Below, one piece after another: positions 42,045-50,539 of a stretch of DNA of 64,000 nt (the first letter of the stretch is position 1; every line of letters starts with the position of its first letter). Origin of the DNA: JBBQNJ01 sp038329845 (GTDB taxonomy: Bacteria; Planctomycetota; Phycisphaerae; Tepidisphaerales; Tepidisphaeraceae); contig JBBQNJ010000011.1 in assembly GCA_038329845.1 (NCBI GenBank), positions 1-64,000 on the forward strand. Reading direction: 5' to 3'. The position numbers and the translations under genes are program-made. The notes beneath the pieces were generated by a model, which saw only the letters and a list, made by a program, of their open reading frames with translations, did no database searches and was not told the DNA's origin.

Positions 42045-44138
42045 TTGCGTTCGTTGGACGACTTTGCTTCTTCGGGTGCTTGGCAGAGGTTTTCTGTGGC
42101 GCAAACCGTTCTGGAAACGAAAGATGTGAAAGTTCGATCCGCCGACGCCTGCGGGCGGGTTCCTTTGCAGGTTGTCACCTGCTTTCCGTCGGACCAGGGG
42201 CGTTCGGAGGTGATTTTCGACGCCGCCCCGACCGCTTGGAACCTCGCTCAGTTCTCGGACCTGTGCATCGAAATCATCAACCGTGACAGTCGCGCCTGGA
42301 CCCTTCATGCCCGTGCCGACAGCCCGGCGGTTGTTCATGACGGGATCCATTACAGCACCAGCGGCGCGATCTCATTGGAGCCTGGCCAGAGCGGGACCTT
42401 GCGGCTGAAGCTCAACCGCCTGGAACCATGGATCCCGCGTAGTGAGTTGACGGGAATGTGGGGCACGCCGCGCGAGAGCGATGGGGATACGCGCAACCGG
42501 CTTGACGTGTCCGAGGTGATCCGCGTCGTGGTTTGGGTCGAATCGCCCGATGCTCCATGCCGGTTCGAGGTGCGTCAACTTCGTGCTGAAGGGGTCTACG
42601 CGGCGCCCGCGACACAGCCCGCAACGCCGGCCAAGCCGTTCTTCCCGATGATCGACCGCTTCGGGCAGTTCATGCACCGGGACTGGCCGGGCAAGACCCG
42701 GGACGAAGCGGACCTGGGCCGGGAAGCACGCCGCGAAGCCGTCGACCTGCTCGATCATCCGGGCTGGGCGCCATGGGACCAGTACGGCGGATGGAAGACA
42801 GGCCCGCAACTGGAGGCGAGCGGACATTTCCGAACGGCGCGCCATCTCGAGAAGTGGTGGCTGGTGACGCCTTCAGGACACCTCTTCTTTGCCCACGGGG
42901 TCAATGCGGTCGGGGAACACGACTACACCCCGACCCAGGGCCGGGAACACTGGTTTGAGGATTTGCCCGGGAATCGGGAGTCGTTCGCGGAATTCGTCCG
43001 GGAAGCGCCGGTTCCTGTGGTCCGCGGACACTATCTGGGCAAGCAGCCGATGACCTACAGCTTCCACATGGCCAATCTATATCGCAAGTACGGGGCGGAC
43101 TGGCGGAAAACATACGCGGACCTGGCGCATCGGCGGCTGCGAAGCTGGGGCCTCAACGCGATCGGAGCGTTTTCCACGCCCGACATTTGGCGCGATCACC
43201 AGCGCCGCACGCCGTACTTCGTGTTGTTGCAGACGCACCGCGCCCGGGAGATCGAGGGCAGCAGCGGCTGGTGGCGAAAGTTCCCCGATCCATTCGACCC
43301 GTCATTCGAGCGGGTGCTCGACGAGCAATTGGCCCAGCACGCGCGCCAGGGCGTGACGCGCGATCCGTGGTGTATCGGCTTTTTCGTGGACAACGAGAAT
43401 AGCTGGAAACACGACACCTTTCTGGCCGAAGCGGCATTGGGCAGTCCGTCCGACCAGCCGTGCAAGATCGAGTTGGTACGTCAGCTTCGCGCCAGGTATG
43501 CCACCATTGGCGAGTTGAACATCGCCTGGCGGTTGGACTACGGGTCGTGGGGCGCGCTGCTCGACAGCCGCCAGACGCCCAAGGACTTGTCCGGTGCGGC
43601 GGGCGACCTGCGCGGGTTCTACGCCAGCGTCGCCGACGCCTATTTCCGCAAGTCCCGAGCGGCGGTGAAGAAGGCATCTCCCGGCCACCTGTATCTCGGT
43701 TGCCGATTCCCCTATCAGGTCAACCGGCTCGTCACCGACGCGGCCAAAGACCACTGCGATGTGATCAGCGTCAACTGGTACCAGGATTCGGTTGAAGGCT
43801 TCGAGGTGCCAGGCGGGCTGGATTTGCCTTTGATCATCGGGGAGTTTCACTTCGGCGCCCTTGATCGAGGCCTGTTCCACACAGGCCTCAAGCAAGTCGC
43901 CAGCCAGAACGACAGGGCCGCGGCCTACACGCGTTACGTCAACGAGGCCCTTGATCATCCGAACATCGTGGGCGTGACCTGGTTCAAGTTCAGCGACGAA
44001 CCGAACACCGGCCGCTGGCTCGACACCGAGAATTACCAGATCGGGTTTCTAGATGTATGCGACACGCCCTACCCTGAAACCATCGAAGCCGCGCGCAACA
44101 TCGGTCGGCGGATTTATGGCAAGCCGGCCGACGAGTGA
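42045..44138 (+). CDS. GH50-like glycoside hydrolase (beta-agarase family)
   Basis: A 697-residue protein without a signal peptide. The N-terminal 190 residues are a galactose-binding-like domain; a TIM barrel follows. Resemblance to GH50 agarases is strong in the conserved blocks: HPGWAPWDQYGGWKTGPQLE, KWWLVTPSGHLFFAHGVNAV, FFVDNENSW (acid/base Glu451), PLIIGEFHFGALDRG (nucleophile Glu600), and GVTWFKFSDEPNTGRW with ENYQIGFLDVCDTPYPE. The reported activity of the family is exo-cleavage of agarose oligomers; the true substrate may differ. The start is uncertain: TTG 42045 keeps the LDDF opening, GTG 42096 has an AGAGG site. Divergent from the GntR/LacI regulator. Confidence 0.85.
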   Translation: MRSLDDFASSGAWQRFSVAQTVLETKDVKVRSADACGRVPLQVVTCFPSDQGRSEVIFDAAPTAWNLAQFSDLCIEIINRDSRAWTLHARADSPAVVHDGIHYSTSGAISLEPGQSGTLRLKLNRLEPWIPRSELTGMWGTPRESDGDTRNRLDVSEVIRVVVWVESPDAPCRFEVRQLRAEGVYAAPATQPATPAKPFFPMIDRFGQFMHRDWPGKTRDEADLGREARREAVDLLDHPGWAPWDQYGGWKTGPQLEASGHFRTARHLEKWWLVTPSGHLFFAHGVNAVGEHDYTPTQGREHWFEDLPGNRESFAEFVREAPVPVVRGHYLGKQPMTYSFHMANLYRKYGADWRKTYADLAHRRLRSWGLNAIGAFSTPDIWRDHQRRTPYFVLLQTHRAREIEGSSGWWRKFPDPFDPSFERVLDEQLAQHARQGVTRDPWCIGFFVDNENSWKHDTFLAEAALGSPSDQPCKIELVRQLRARYATIGELNIAWRLDYGSWGALLDSRQTPKDLSGAAGDLRGFYASVADAYFRKSRAAVKKASPGHLYLGCRFPYQVNRLVTDAAKDHCDVISVNWYQDSVEGFEVPGGLDLPLIIGEFHFGALDRGLFHTGLKQVASQNDRAAAYTRYVNEALDHPNIVGVTWFKFSDEPNTGRWLDTENYQIGFLDVCDTPYPETIEAARNIGRRIYGKPADE

Positions 44139-44197
44139 GCGCGCCTGCAGAACCCACAACATGACGCATCGGTCATAGTGCTCCCAACCATTCTCCC

Positions 44198-44240
44198 TTG
44201 CCTGTAATTCTCGACACCGACATCGGCGGCGACACCGGGA
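44198..44240 (+). pseudogene. Remnant of a nucleoside hydrolase start
   Basis: The frame reads LPVILDTDIGGDTG, the N-terminal calcium-binding motif of inosine/uridine nucleoside hydrolases (PVILDTDIGxDxDD), then departs from the family at once and meets a stop after about 40 codons. No other part of the gene is found in 44139-44430. Confidence 0.5.
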
Positions 44241-44430
44241 CGATTTTTCCCGGTTTGTTTCCCGATTCGGCGCTCCAGCGATGGGCCAGGCGATCTATCG
44301 GGTTTTCGGAGTTATCGCCCCGATTTTCTGACGCACCACGCCGACAACAGGCCTTTCTTATCGAGTAAAGCACCAGGCCCTCCTGCCGGGGATCTTCTCT
44401 GATGCCGTCGCAATTGCTAAGATTTCTCCC

Positions 44431-45339
44431 ATGGCCACTTCGAAAGTCCGACGGTTCGACACCAACCCCATCATTACCCCGGATATGCTGCCCGGGAAGG
44501 ATGGATCGAACATCAATGGGCCGTCGCTTATTCGCGCGCCTGATTTCATCCGTAATCCACTGGGGCGGTACTACCTGTATTTCGCTCACCACGGCGGGAA
44601 ATACATCCGTCTGGCGCACGCCGATGAGATCGCCGGCCCGTGGAAGATATACGAGCCGGGGACGCTCCAATTGAAACAAGCCCCAGGCGCGCAAGGACAC
44701 ATCGCTTCGCCGGACGTGGTCGTCGATCCGCATGAACCGCGACTGCGGATGTATTTTCATGGACAAACGGCCGCCAAAAGACAGCGGACGTTTCTGGCCA
44801 CGTCGGTTGACGGTCTGCGATTCCGGGCCGACGACCAGTTTCTCGGGCCGTTCTATTTTCGTGTGTTCACCTGGCGCGGTCACTGGTACGCGATAAGCAA
44901 GGGCGGACAAATGCACCGCTCGCCGGACGGACTCAGCCCGTTCGAGAGGATTGCAGGCCCGCTGGGCGGGCCGGACGATCCAGCCGACCCCGATGGGAAT
45001 CGCCCCGGCACGCCGCGTCACCTGGCGGTCCACCTGCGCGGCGATGAGCTGGATGTGTATTATTCAAGCATTGGCGACAAGCCCGAATCGATCGTCCGCC
45101 GCACAATCACCCTTGCCGACGATCCGTTGAACTGGAAAATCTCGGCGCCTCAGCTCATTCTTAAGCCCGAAATGGCCTACGAGGGCGCTGATCTGCCGGC
45201 GCGGGCATCAGTTGCCGGGGCGTCTTCCCAGCGTGAAAACGGCGTACGGGATCCGTGCATCTTCGTCGAGGATGGCCATGTCTACCTCATCTACTCGATC
45301 GCCGGCGAACACGGACTGGCGATCGCGGAAGTGACCTGA
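44431..45339 (+). CDS. Five-bladed-propeller glycosidase-like protein (GH43/GH32-like)
   Basis: A 302-residue protein without a signal peptide. The propeller pattern of clans GH-F/J is evident: NPIITPDM at the start, GPSLIRAPDFIRNPLGRYYL (possible Asp base on the first blade), LYFAHHGGKYIRLAHADEI, ASPDVVVDPHEPRLRMYFHG (Asp) and VRDPCIFVEDGHVYLIYS at the end. Many such planctomycete proteins follow a sugar-degrading gene. It lies 292 bp after the GH50-like gene on the same strand. The exact family and substrate cannot be settled. Confidence 0.78.
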   Translation: MATSKVRRFDTNPIITPDMLPGKDGSNINGPSLIRAPDFIRNPLGRYYLYFAHHGGKYIRLAHADEIAGPWKIYEPGTLQLKQAPGAQGHIASPDVVVDPHEPRLRMYFHGQTAAKRQRTFLATSVDGLRFRADDQFLGPFYFRVFTWRGHWYAISKGGQMHRSPDGLSPFERIAGPLGGPDDPADPDGNRPGTPRHLAVHLRGDELDVYYSSIGDKPESIVRRTITLADDPLNWKISAPQLILKPEMAYEGADLPARASVAGASSQRENGVRDPCIFVEDGHVYLIYSIAGEHGLAIAEVT

Positions 45340-45401
45340 GCAGATGATCCAGGGTCTCCGGCGCGGCGCTGGGTGGGTGGCGCCGATGCCCACGGGAAAG
45401 C

Positions 45402-45552
45402 GGGACATCCAGAATATTCCGGTGACGGTGCCGCAGCGGGGAACGTCTCGAGGGAATTTTCTGGAGGTCCCCAGGCTTTGCTGGAAGTCAACGGGCTTTG
45501 CGGGAGATCAACGAGCATTGCGGGATGTCCCCGGGCATTGCTGGATGTCCCA
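45402..45552. repeat. Dispersed palindromic repeat, copy 5, with 20-bp tandem extension
   Basis: The left arm GGGACATCCAGAATATTCC (45402) and right arm GGGAATTTTCTGGAGGTCCC (ending 45472) are followed by four 20-bp tandem units at 45473, 45493, 45513 and 45533 (for example GGGCATTGCTGGATGTCCCA). The units resemble the CTGGATGTCCC half of the arm. The rest of the 303-bp spacer holds nothing else I recognise. Confidence 0.85.
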
Positions 45553-45642
45553 GGGGAGTCTTCGGAAAGATCGACGGAGGCGTGACGCAAGGCAGCCTGA
45601 GTGAATGACAAGACTTGTTCTCATCGCTAGTCTGGGCGAGCG

Positions 45643-47187
45643 ATGCCTCGAACGCGCGCTTCATCCTATTCACGGCCCGAGGTGGCATGGTTGATCGCGG
45701 CGGCGGGGGTTTTCGCGGCGTTGTCGTTGTGGGGGGCGATCGCGTCGGATGGGTTTCTCGAGGCCGACGCCTGCACGCATTATTTGTTCGCGCGATTCGC
45801 GTTTTCTCAGCCGCATTATCTGCTGGATGTCTGGGGTCGGCCGTTCGTGACGACGTTGTACGCGGTGCCGGCGGCGCTGGCGGGTCGGATGGGCGTTCGC
45901 GTCACCAGTCTGATCATCGCGCTGTTAACGGGGTGGATCACGTATCGCATCGCTCGGGGCAGCGCGATGCGGTCGCCGGCACTGGCGATGATCGCGTTTC
46001 TCGCCCAGCCGCTGGTTTTTTTGCACAGTTTCAGCGAATTGACCGAGCTGCCGTTCGCCCTGCTGATGGCGCTGGCGTTGTGGGCCTACCAGGCTCGACG
46101 GTTCGTCGTGCTGGCGCTGATCGTCGGGATGATGCCGACGGCGCGGCCGGAGGGATTCGGTTTTCTCCTGCTCGTAGCCGGCGGATTGGCACTGCATCGG
46201 CGGTGGCGGGCGATGTTGTTGCTGCCGATCCCGCTGATCGCATGGAGTTGGCTGGGATGGCGCATCAATGGGGAGGATGGGCAGTGGTGGCGATGGCTGA
46301 TCGACCACTGGCCGTACGCCGGGCAGAGCCTCTATCCAGCCGGTTCGTCGCTGCATTTCCTGGGGTTGTGGCCGGTGTTGATCGGGCCGCTGTTGTTTCC
46401 GGCGATGCTGATCGGGCTATGGCGGGCGACGGTCGGCGTGTGGCGGGCGGGGCCCGCCGGCGAGCTGATCGCCCTGGGCGCACCGGCGCACCGGCGGCGC
46501 TGCCGACTGATCATCGGGTTAGTCCCGCTGATGGTCCTGATCGGGCATAGCGCGCTATACGCGGCGGGCAAAATGGCATCCAACGGCGAGCTGCGCTACC
46601 TGCTGGTCGTCAGCCCGATGTGGGCGCTGCTGACGGCCGACGGGTGGAACTGGGTATTCACAACGCTGCGCTGGAGACATCGCATTGCCTGGGCGGCGGT
46701 GGCGGCGATGGCTCCGGCCATGGTGAACCTGCATTGGCGCATCGTGCCGCTGACGTTTTCACCGGATTGGCGGCAAGCGGAGTCGGCGGCGGCGATCTAC
46801 CGCGGCTCGGCACTTTCGCGGACCTACCCCCGGCTGATGACGGCGCATCCGGCATTCGCCTATTTCCTGGATGTCAGCACGACCGATGAGACGATCCTGC
46901 GGCCCTGGAGCGCGCAGGCCGCTCGCCGACGGCCTGCGGGGACGATCCTGATCTGGGATCGAATTTACGCGCAATCCAACTCGAGCCGCGACCTGACGGC
47001 GAGCGTCGAGGAGATCGTCAATGCGGGGTGGATTCGGGACGACGCGGCGCGGCGATCGCTGGGCCTTGCGACCTCATCGGGTGAGAATCCGTGGCTGGTC
47101 TTCGTCAGCCCCGCGCTCGGTCCCGAACCGACCGGCGTTGATCACTCGGCGTTCAATTCGTCGATCAGCATCCGCAGCCGTCCGTGA
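45643..47187 (+). CDS. Polytopic membrane protein, GT39/ArnT-like
   Basis: A 514-residue protein with about 9-11 membrane segments. The first loop carries DGFLEADACTHYLFARF, with the acidic pair position expected of GT-C glycosyltransferases such as PMT/ArnT relatives that use lipid-linked sugars. PTARPEGFGFLLLVAGG and NGELRYLLVVSPMWALL resemble other planctomycete members. The last 130 residues are soluble. It is probably a glycosyltransferase or mannosyltransferase of the cell envelope; acceptor unknown. Its 3' end overlaps the convergent LOG-like gene by 46 bp. Confidence 0.75.
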   Translation: MPRTRASSYSRPEVAWLIAAAGVFAALSLWGAIASDGFLEADACTHYLFARFAFSQPHYLLDVWGRPFVTTLYAVPAALAGRMGVRVTSLIIALLTGWITYRIARGSAMRSPALAMIAFLAQPLVFLHSFSELTELPFALLMALALWAYQARRFVVLALIVGMMPTARPEGFGFLLLVAGGLALHRRWRAMLLLPIPLIAWSWLGWRINGEDGQWWRWLIDHWPYAGQSLYPAGSSLHFLGLWPVLIGPLLFPAMLIGLWRATVGVWRAGPAGELIALGAPAHRRRCRLIIGLVPLMVLIGHSALYAAGKMASNGELRYLLVVSPMWALLTADGWNWVFTTLRWRHRIAWAAVAAMAPAMVNLHWRIVPLTFSPDWRQAESAAAIYRGSALSRTYPRLMTAHPAFAYFLDVSTTDETILRPWSAQAARRRPAGTILIWDRIYAQSNSSRDLTASVEEIVNAGWIRDDAARRSLGLATSSGENPWLVFVSPALGPEPTGVDHSAFNSSISIRSRP

Positions 47188-48233
47188 TCACGCTTGTTGA
47201 ACGCGAACACCAGGCGAGGCAGTTGATTCAGGTCCGGCTCATCGTGTTCGATGGGCAGCGCCGCGGTGATGCGAAATCCGCCGCGAACGACGATGTCGGC
47301 GAACTGATCGGCGAGTTGCCGCAGCCGTTGCTCGCCGGGAGCGCGATGCAGGCGGATGAGGATGTCGTCGCGGTGATAGCGAACCGAGTGGAAGTTCGAG
47401 TAGAAATGACGGACTTCACGGGCGGCCTCGTCCACGCTGTCGGTGATTTTGTACAGCCGCAAATCGGGCGGACTGATCAAGCCGCGGTTAAGCAGTTGTC
47501 GCTCGACGTACTCCTGCCAGCTCGACCAGTAATCGCCGCCGGGACGATCGATGAAGACGATCGGCATCGGCGCGGCCTTGCCGGTCTGGAGCAGCGTCAG
47601 CACCTCGAAGCCCTCATCCATCGTTCCGAACCCGCCGGGAAACAGCGCGATCGCGTGGCTGGATCGCACGAACATCAGCTTGCGGGTGAAGAAATATTTG
47701 AAGCTGATGAGTTTGGGATCGTCGGCGATGAACGCATTGGTCGCTTGCTCGAACGGCAGGCGGATGGCCAGCCCGAAACTCGGTTCAGCGCCCGCCCCGC
47801 CATGCCCGGCGGCCATGATCCCCCCGCCGGCACCCGTGATCACCATCCACCCGGCCTTGGCCATGGCCCGCCCGAACTGCGCGGCCTGGCGATAGTCGTG
47901 ATGGTCCTCGAGCGTGCGGGCGCTGCCGAAAATGCTCACCTTCCGCTGTTCGCGGTAGGGCGCGAAGACCTTCAAGGCGTAGCGAAGTTCCTTGAAGCTC
48001 TTGTTCAGCAATTTCACGTCCCCGCGATTGGTCTTGTCGCGCAGCAGTTTCAGGGCATTGAGTACCATCTCCCCGACCATGTCGCCGTTGGGCACTTCGG
48101 TGAGTTCATCGACCAGCTTCTCGGCCATCCGCTGAATGTGAACGAGTTCCTCGCGCGGGATCACCTGCGGGCGCTGGGACGATTCCTGGCTCTGCTCAAG
48201 GTTGTCGCCGATGTTCTCGCGTCGGGGCTTCAT
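47142..48233 (-). CDS. LOG-family (TIGR00730-type) Rossmann-fold protein
   Basis: A 363-residue protein with the LOG core in the middle: SIFGSARTLEDHHDY, WMVITGAGGGIMAAGHGGA, and the signature ALFPGGFGTMDEGFEVLTLLQ. Family members hydrolyse nucleoside 5'-monophosphates, releasing bases such as cytokinins, although some were long labelled lysine decarboxylase. The N-terminal 90 residues (RMAEKLVDELTEVPNGDMVG) and a C-terminal extension of about 90 residues make it longer than the usual 180-250. It is 14 bp downstream of the unknown 757-residue gene on the same strand. Confidence 0.9.
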   Translation of the reverse strand: MKPRRENIGDNLEQSQESSQRPQVIPREELVHIQRMAEKLVDELTEVPNGDMVGEMVLNALKLLRDKTNRGDVKLLNKSFKELRYALKVFAPYREQRKVSIFGSARTLEDHHDYRQAAQFGRAMAKAGWMVITGAGGGIMAAGHGGAGAEPSFGLAIRLPFEQATNAFIADDPKLISFKYFFTRKLMFVRSSHAIALFPGGFGTMDEGFEVLTLLQTGKAAPMPIVFIDRPGGDYWSSWQEYVERQLLNRGLISPPDLRLYKITDSVDEAAREVRHFYSNFHSVRYHRDDILIRLHRAPGEQRLRQLADQFADIVVRGGFRITAALPIEHDEPDLNQLPRLVFAFNKRDHGRLRMLIDELNAE

Positions 48234-48247
48234 CGTGGTTTCATTCC

Positions 48248-50521
48248 TCAGGTGATCAACGGCACGGTCGCGCGGACAGTGGCGCCGGCGGCGACGGGGA
48301 CGCTGAACAAATCGACAAAAGCATTGGCCCCCAGCGGCACCAATGCGGCCTCGGCCGTTTCGGCGAAAATCTTGACCGCCGGGGCGTCGAACGTCGTGGG
48401 GTTGGTGATCTCGACCACGAGTTCGCGCTGGCGTCGCTCGATAATGACGGCGTCCACATGGTCCAGGCAGCAGACCAGGTCCACATCCGGCTGGATGTAT
48501 ACTCCGGGCAATTCGGCGAACGTCAGCAGCATCGCCGCTTCCGACCAGGTCGAGCCGCCGAAGATTTCCCCGACGCCGATTTCATTGTCCGGATCGCCGC
48601 GCACTTCCCAATCGCTCATGTTCACCCGCTCGTTGATCCAACCCGGGTCCATGATCGGCCAGCGCTGCCCCGGGCGGCGGTCGGTGATGGGGCGATCGGC
48701 CCGCGAGCAGTACTGCGGGATCGCATGGGCGATGCGCTGGATCAGCGCCAGGTAGCGCCGATCGCCGGTGGCGCGGAACAGCTTCAACAGCGAATCGCCC
48801 GAGAGCGTGCAAAGGCCCGGGGCGCTGTGCTTATTCTGCACGTTGGCATAGACCGTCCCGGTCGTGAGCATATCGAGCTTTCCGAAGGTGCTGGACGCCG
48901 GGAAGCGGTAGTCGTAGGTGACGCACCAGGTCGAGCCGAGATTGGCCGTATCACGGGCCGCGTCGATCCATTCGGCCTCGCCGGTCACATCGTACAGCGA
49001 CAGGTAGGCATCGAGCAGGGCGAAGTTGGATTCGCTATCGGGGCATTGAAGGGCGTCGCCCGGGCCGGCGTTGGTGTAGCCGATCGACAGGAACCGATCG
49101 CGGTAGTGCCGTCCCGAGGCCTTGGCCACTTCGAGATATTCCGGGTGATTGAAATAGACGCTGGCCAGGGCCAGGCCGCCCGGCGCCAGCGACGCCGAGG
49201 CCGTTCCTGCCACGATCAGATTGCCTTCCTGGTCGGCATAGTGGCCGAACTCGCCATACTTCTTCCAGATTCGCACGAAGGCATCGGCCACGCCGCGAAT
49301 GGCCTTTTTCCAGCGATCGGGGATCGAATCGCCCTGCCCGCGTCGCTCGAGCAGCATCAGGCTCTTGAGATTAAAGTGCAGCGAGTCGCCCATGTAGCGC
49401 AGCAGAGTCGCCTTGCCCAGCCATTCCCCTTTGTGATAGAGCGCGTTGTAAAACCCGCTGGGGAGGATGCCGTCGTCGAACACGTGGTCGAACGTTCGCA
49501 AAGCGCGCCGACGGGTCAACTCATCGCCGGCGGCGATCAAGGCGTGGGAGGCATTGAACCCGCCCACCCAGGCGGTCTGCCAGTCCTGCGATGGGACCTC
49601 GCGCATCCCCACCGAGTAGTAGCCGTCGGATTCGACCCAGTTCTGACGGTTGTACTTGTCCTGCTGGATCGCCCAGACCGCTGAGAACGGGATCATCTGG
49701 CGATGGCGCTCGATGGCCAGGTCCTCTCGCACCTGGAAGAATCGCTCGACGGCGGCGGGGATCGTCGGGGCATCGAAGAAATAGAGGCGGGCGCGAAGTT
49801 CCAGCTCGTCACCGGCGGCGAAGTCGGCGCCGCGATCGGTGCTGGTCTTTCCATTGCATCGCACGATTTCGCGCACACCCGGGGCCTTGAGCAGCAGTTG
49901 GGCAGTGGTGCGATCCTCCGACTCGATCAACGAAATCCCGGTATTGCCCAGTCGCGTGCCCTGGTCCGTCATGACAATGAATCCTCGCCGGCGATCGGGC
50001 ATTTGCAGCACCACGGCCGGGGTGGACAAATCCCCGGTGAGGAACTGCACGCCCGAAGGGCCTTGCGGATCGCACGACAGCACCGGCACCCATCCGCTGA
50101 CCGAGACCGGTGCCTGCGGATCGTAGCCGCTCATGAGCTGCGACACCTTGTTGGTGGGCCATTTCTTGAAGCGGTTGCCCGCGTACATCGCCGCGGGCAT
50201 GAGGATGTAGTTGTCCATCGACCAGTTGGAAAACTCCAGGTGCAGCCCGACGCTGATCTGCGAGGCCTTGCCGGACTTACAGGTGAATCGCAGGGCCAGG
50301 TCGAATCCCTCGGCGGCGCCATGATCGCTCGCCGGGGCAGGATCGAGCCGTGCCGCGACGTTCCAGTCGGCCCCGGCGAACGAGACGCTCAACGGGGCCT
50401 GGGCGTCCGCCTCGAGTCGGCGCAGCGCTGAGTCGATCCTGCGCGAGCCGTCATAGGCGCACCATTGCGGCGAAGCGACGATGCCCAACGAATCCAACGC
50501 GGTCTTCCAATTACTCGACAT
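48248..50521 (-). CDS. Unknown 757-residue protein, probably alpha/alpha-barrel glycosidase-like
   Basis: A cytosolic protein without signal peptide. The first 260 residues look like a beta-sandwich (WNVAARLDPAPAS, LEFSNWSMDNYILMPAA). The later part has the rhythm of an (alpha/alpha)6 toroid: ESDGYYSVGMREVPSQDWQ, WVGGFNASHALIAAGDE, FYNALYHKGEWLG, GPGDALQCPDSESNFALLDA, SDWEVRGDPDNEIGVGE. Such architecture is typical of GH families that act on unsaturated or branched oligosaccharides, but I cannot assign one. It lies 18 bp after the GH52 gene on the same strand, so it probably acts on the same glycan. Confidence 0.6.
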   Translation of the reverse strand: MSSNWKTALDSLGIVASPQWCAYDGSRRIDSALRRLEADAQAPLSVSFAGADWNVAARLDPAPASDHGAAEGFDLALRFTCKSGKASQISVGLHLEFSNWSMDNYILMPAAMYAGNRFKKWPTNKVSQLMSGYDPQAPVSVSGWVPVLSCDPQGPSGVQFLTGDLSTPAVVLQMPDRRRGFIVMTDQGTRLGNTGISLIESEDRTTAQLLLKAPGVREIVRCNGKTSTDRGADFAAGDELELRARLYFFDAPTIPAAVERFFQVREDLAIERHRQMIPFSAVWAIQQDKYNRQNWVESDGYYSVGMREVPSQDWQTAWVGGFNASHALIAAGDELTRRRALRTFDHVFDDGILPSGFYNALYHKGEWLGKATLLRYMGDSLHFNLKSLMLLERRGQGDSIPDRWKKAIRGVADAFVRIWKKYGEFGHYADQEGNLIVAGTASASLAPGGLALASVYFNHPEYLEVAKASGRHYRDRFLSIGYTNAGPGDALQCPDSESNFALLDAYLSLYDVTGEAEWIDAARDTANLGSTWCVTYDYRFPASSTFGKLDMLTTGTVYANVQNKHSAPGLCTLSGDSLLKLFRATGDRRYLALIQRIAHAIPQYCSRADRPITDRRPGQRWPIMDPGWINERVNMSDWEVRGDPDNEIGVGEIFGGSTWSEAAMLLTFAELPGVYIQPDVDLVCCLDHVDAVIIERRQRELVVEITNPTTFDAPAVKIFAETAEAALVPLGANAFVDLFSVPVAAGATVRATVPLIT

Positions 50522-50539
50522 TAGACGATTTCCTTAAGG

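Noticed and set aside
47142..48233. Lysine decarboxylase
   Set aside because: The PGGFGTMDE signature marks the LOG/TIGR00730 family; the decarboxylase label is a historical misannotation.
47184..48755. 523-codon plus-strand frame
   Set aside because: It is the antisense shadow of the LOG-family gene and the end of the 757-residue gene.
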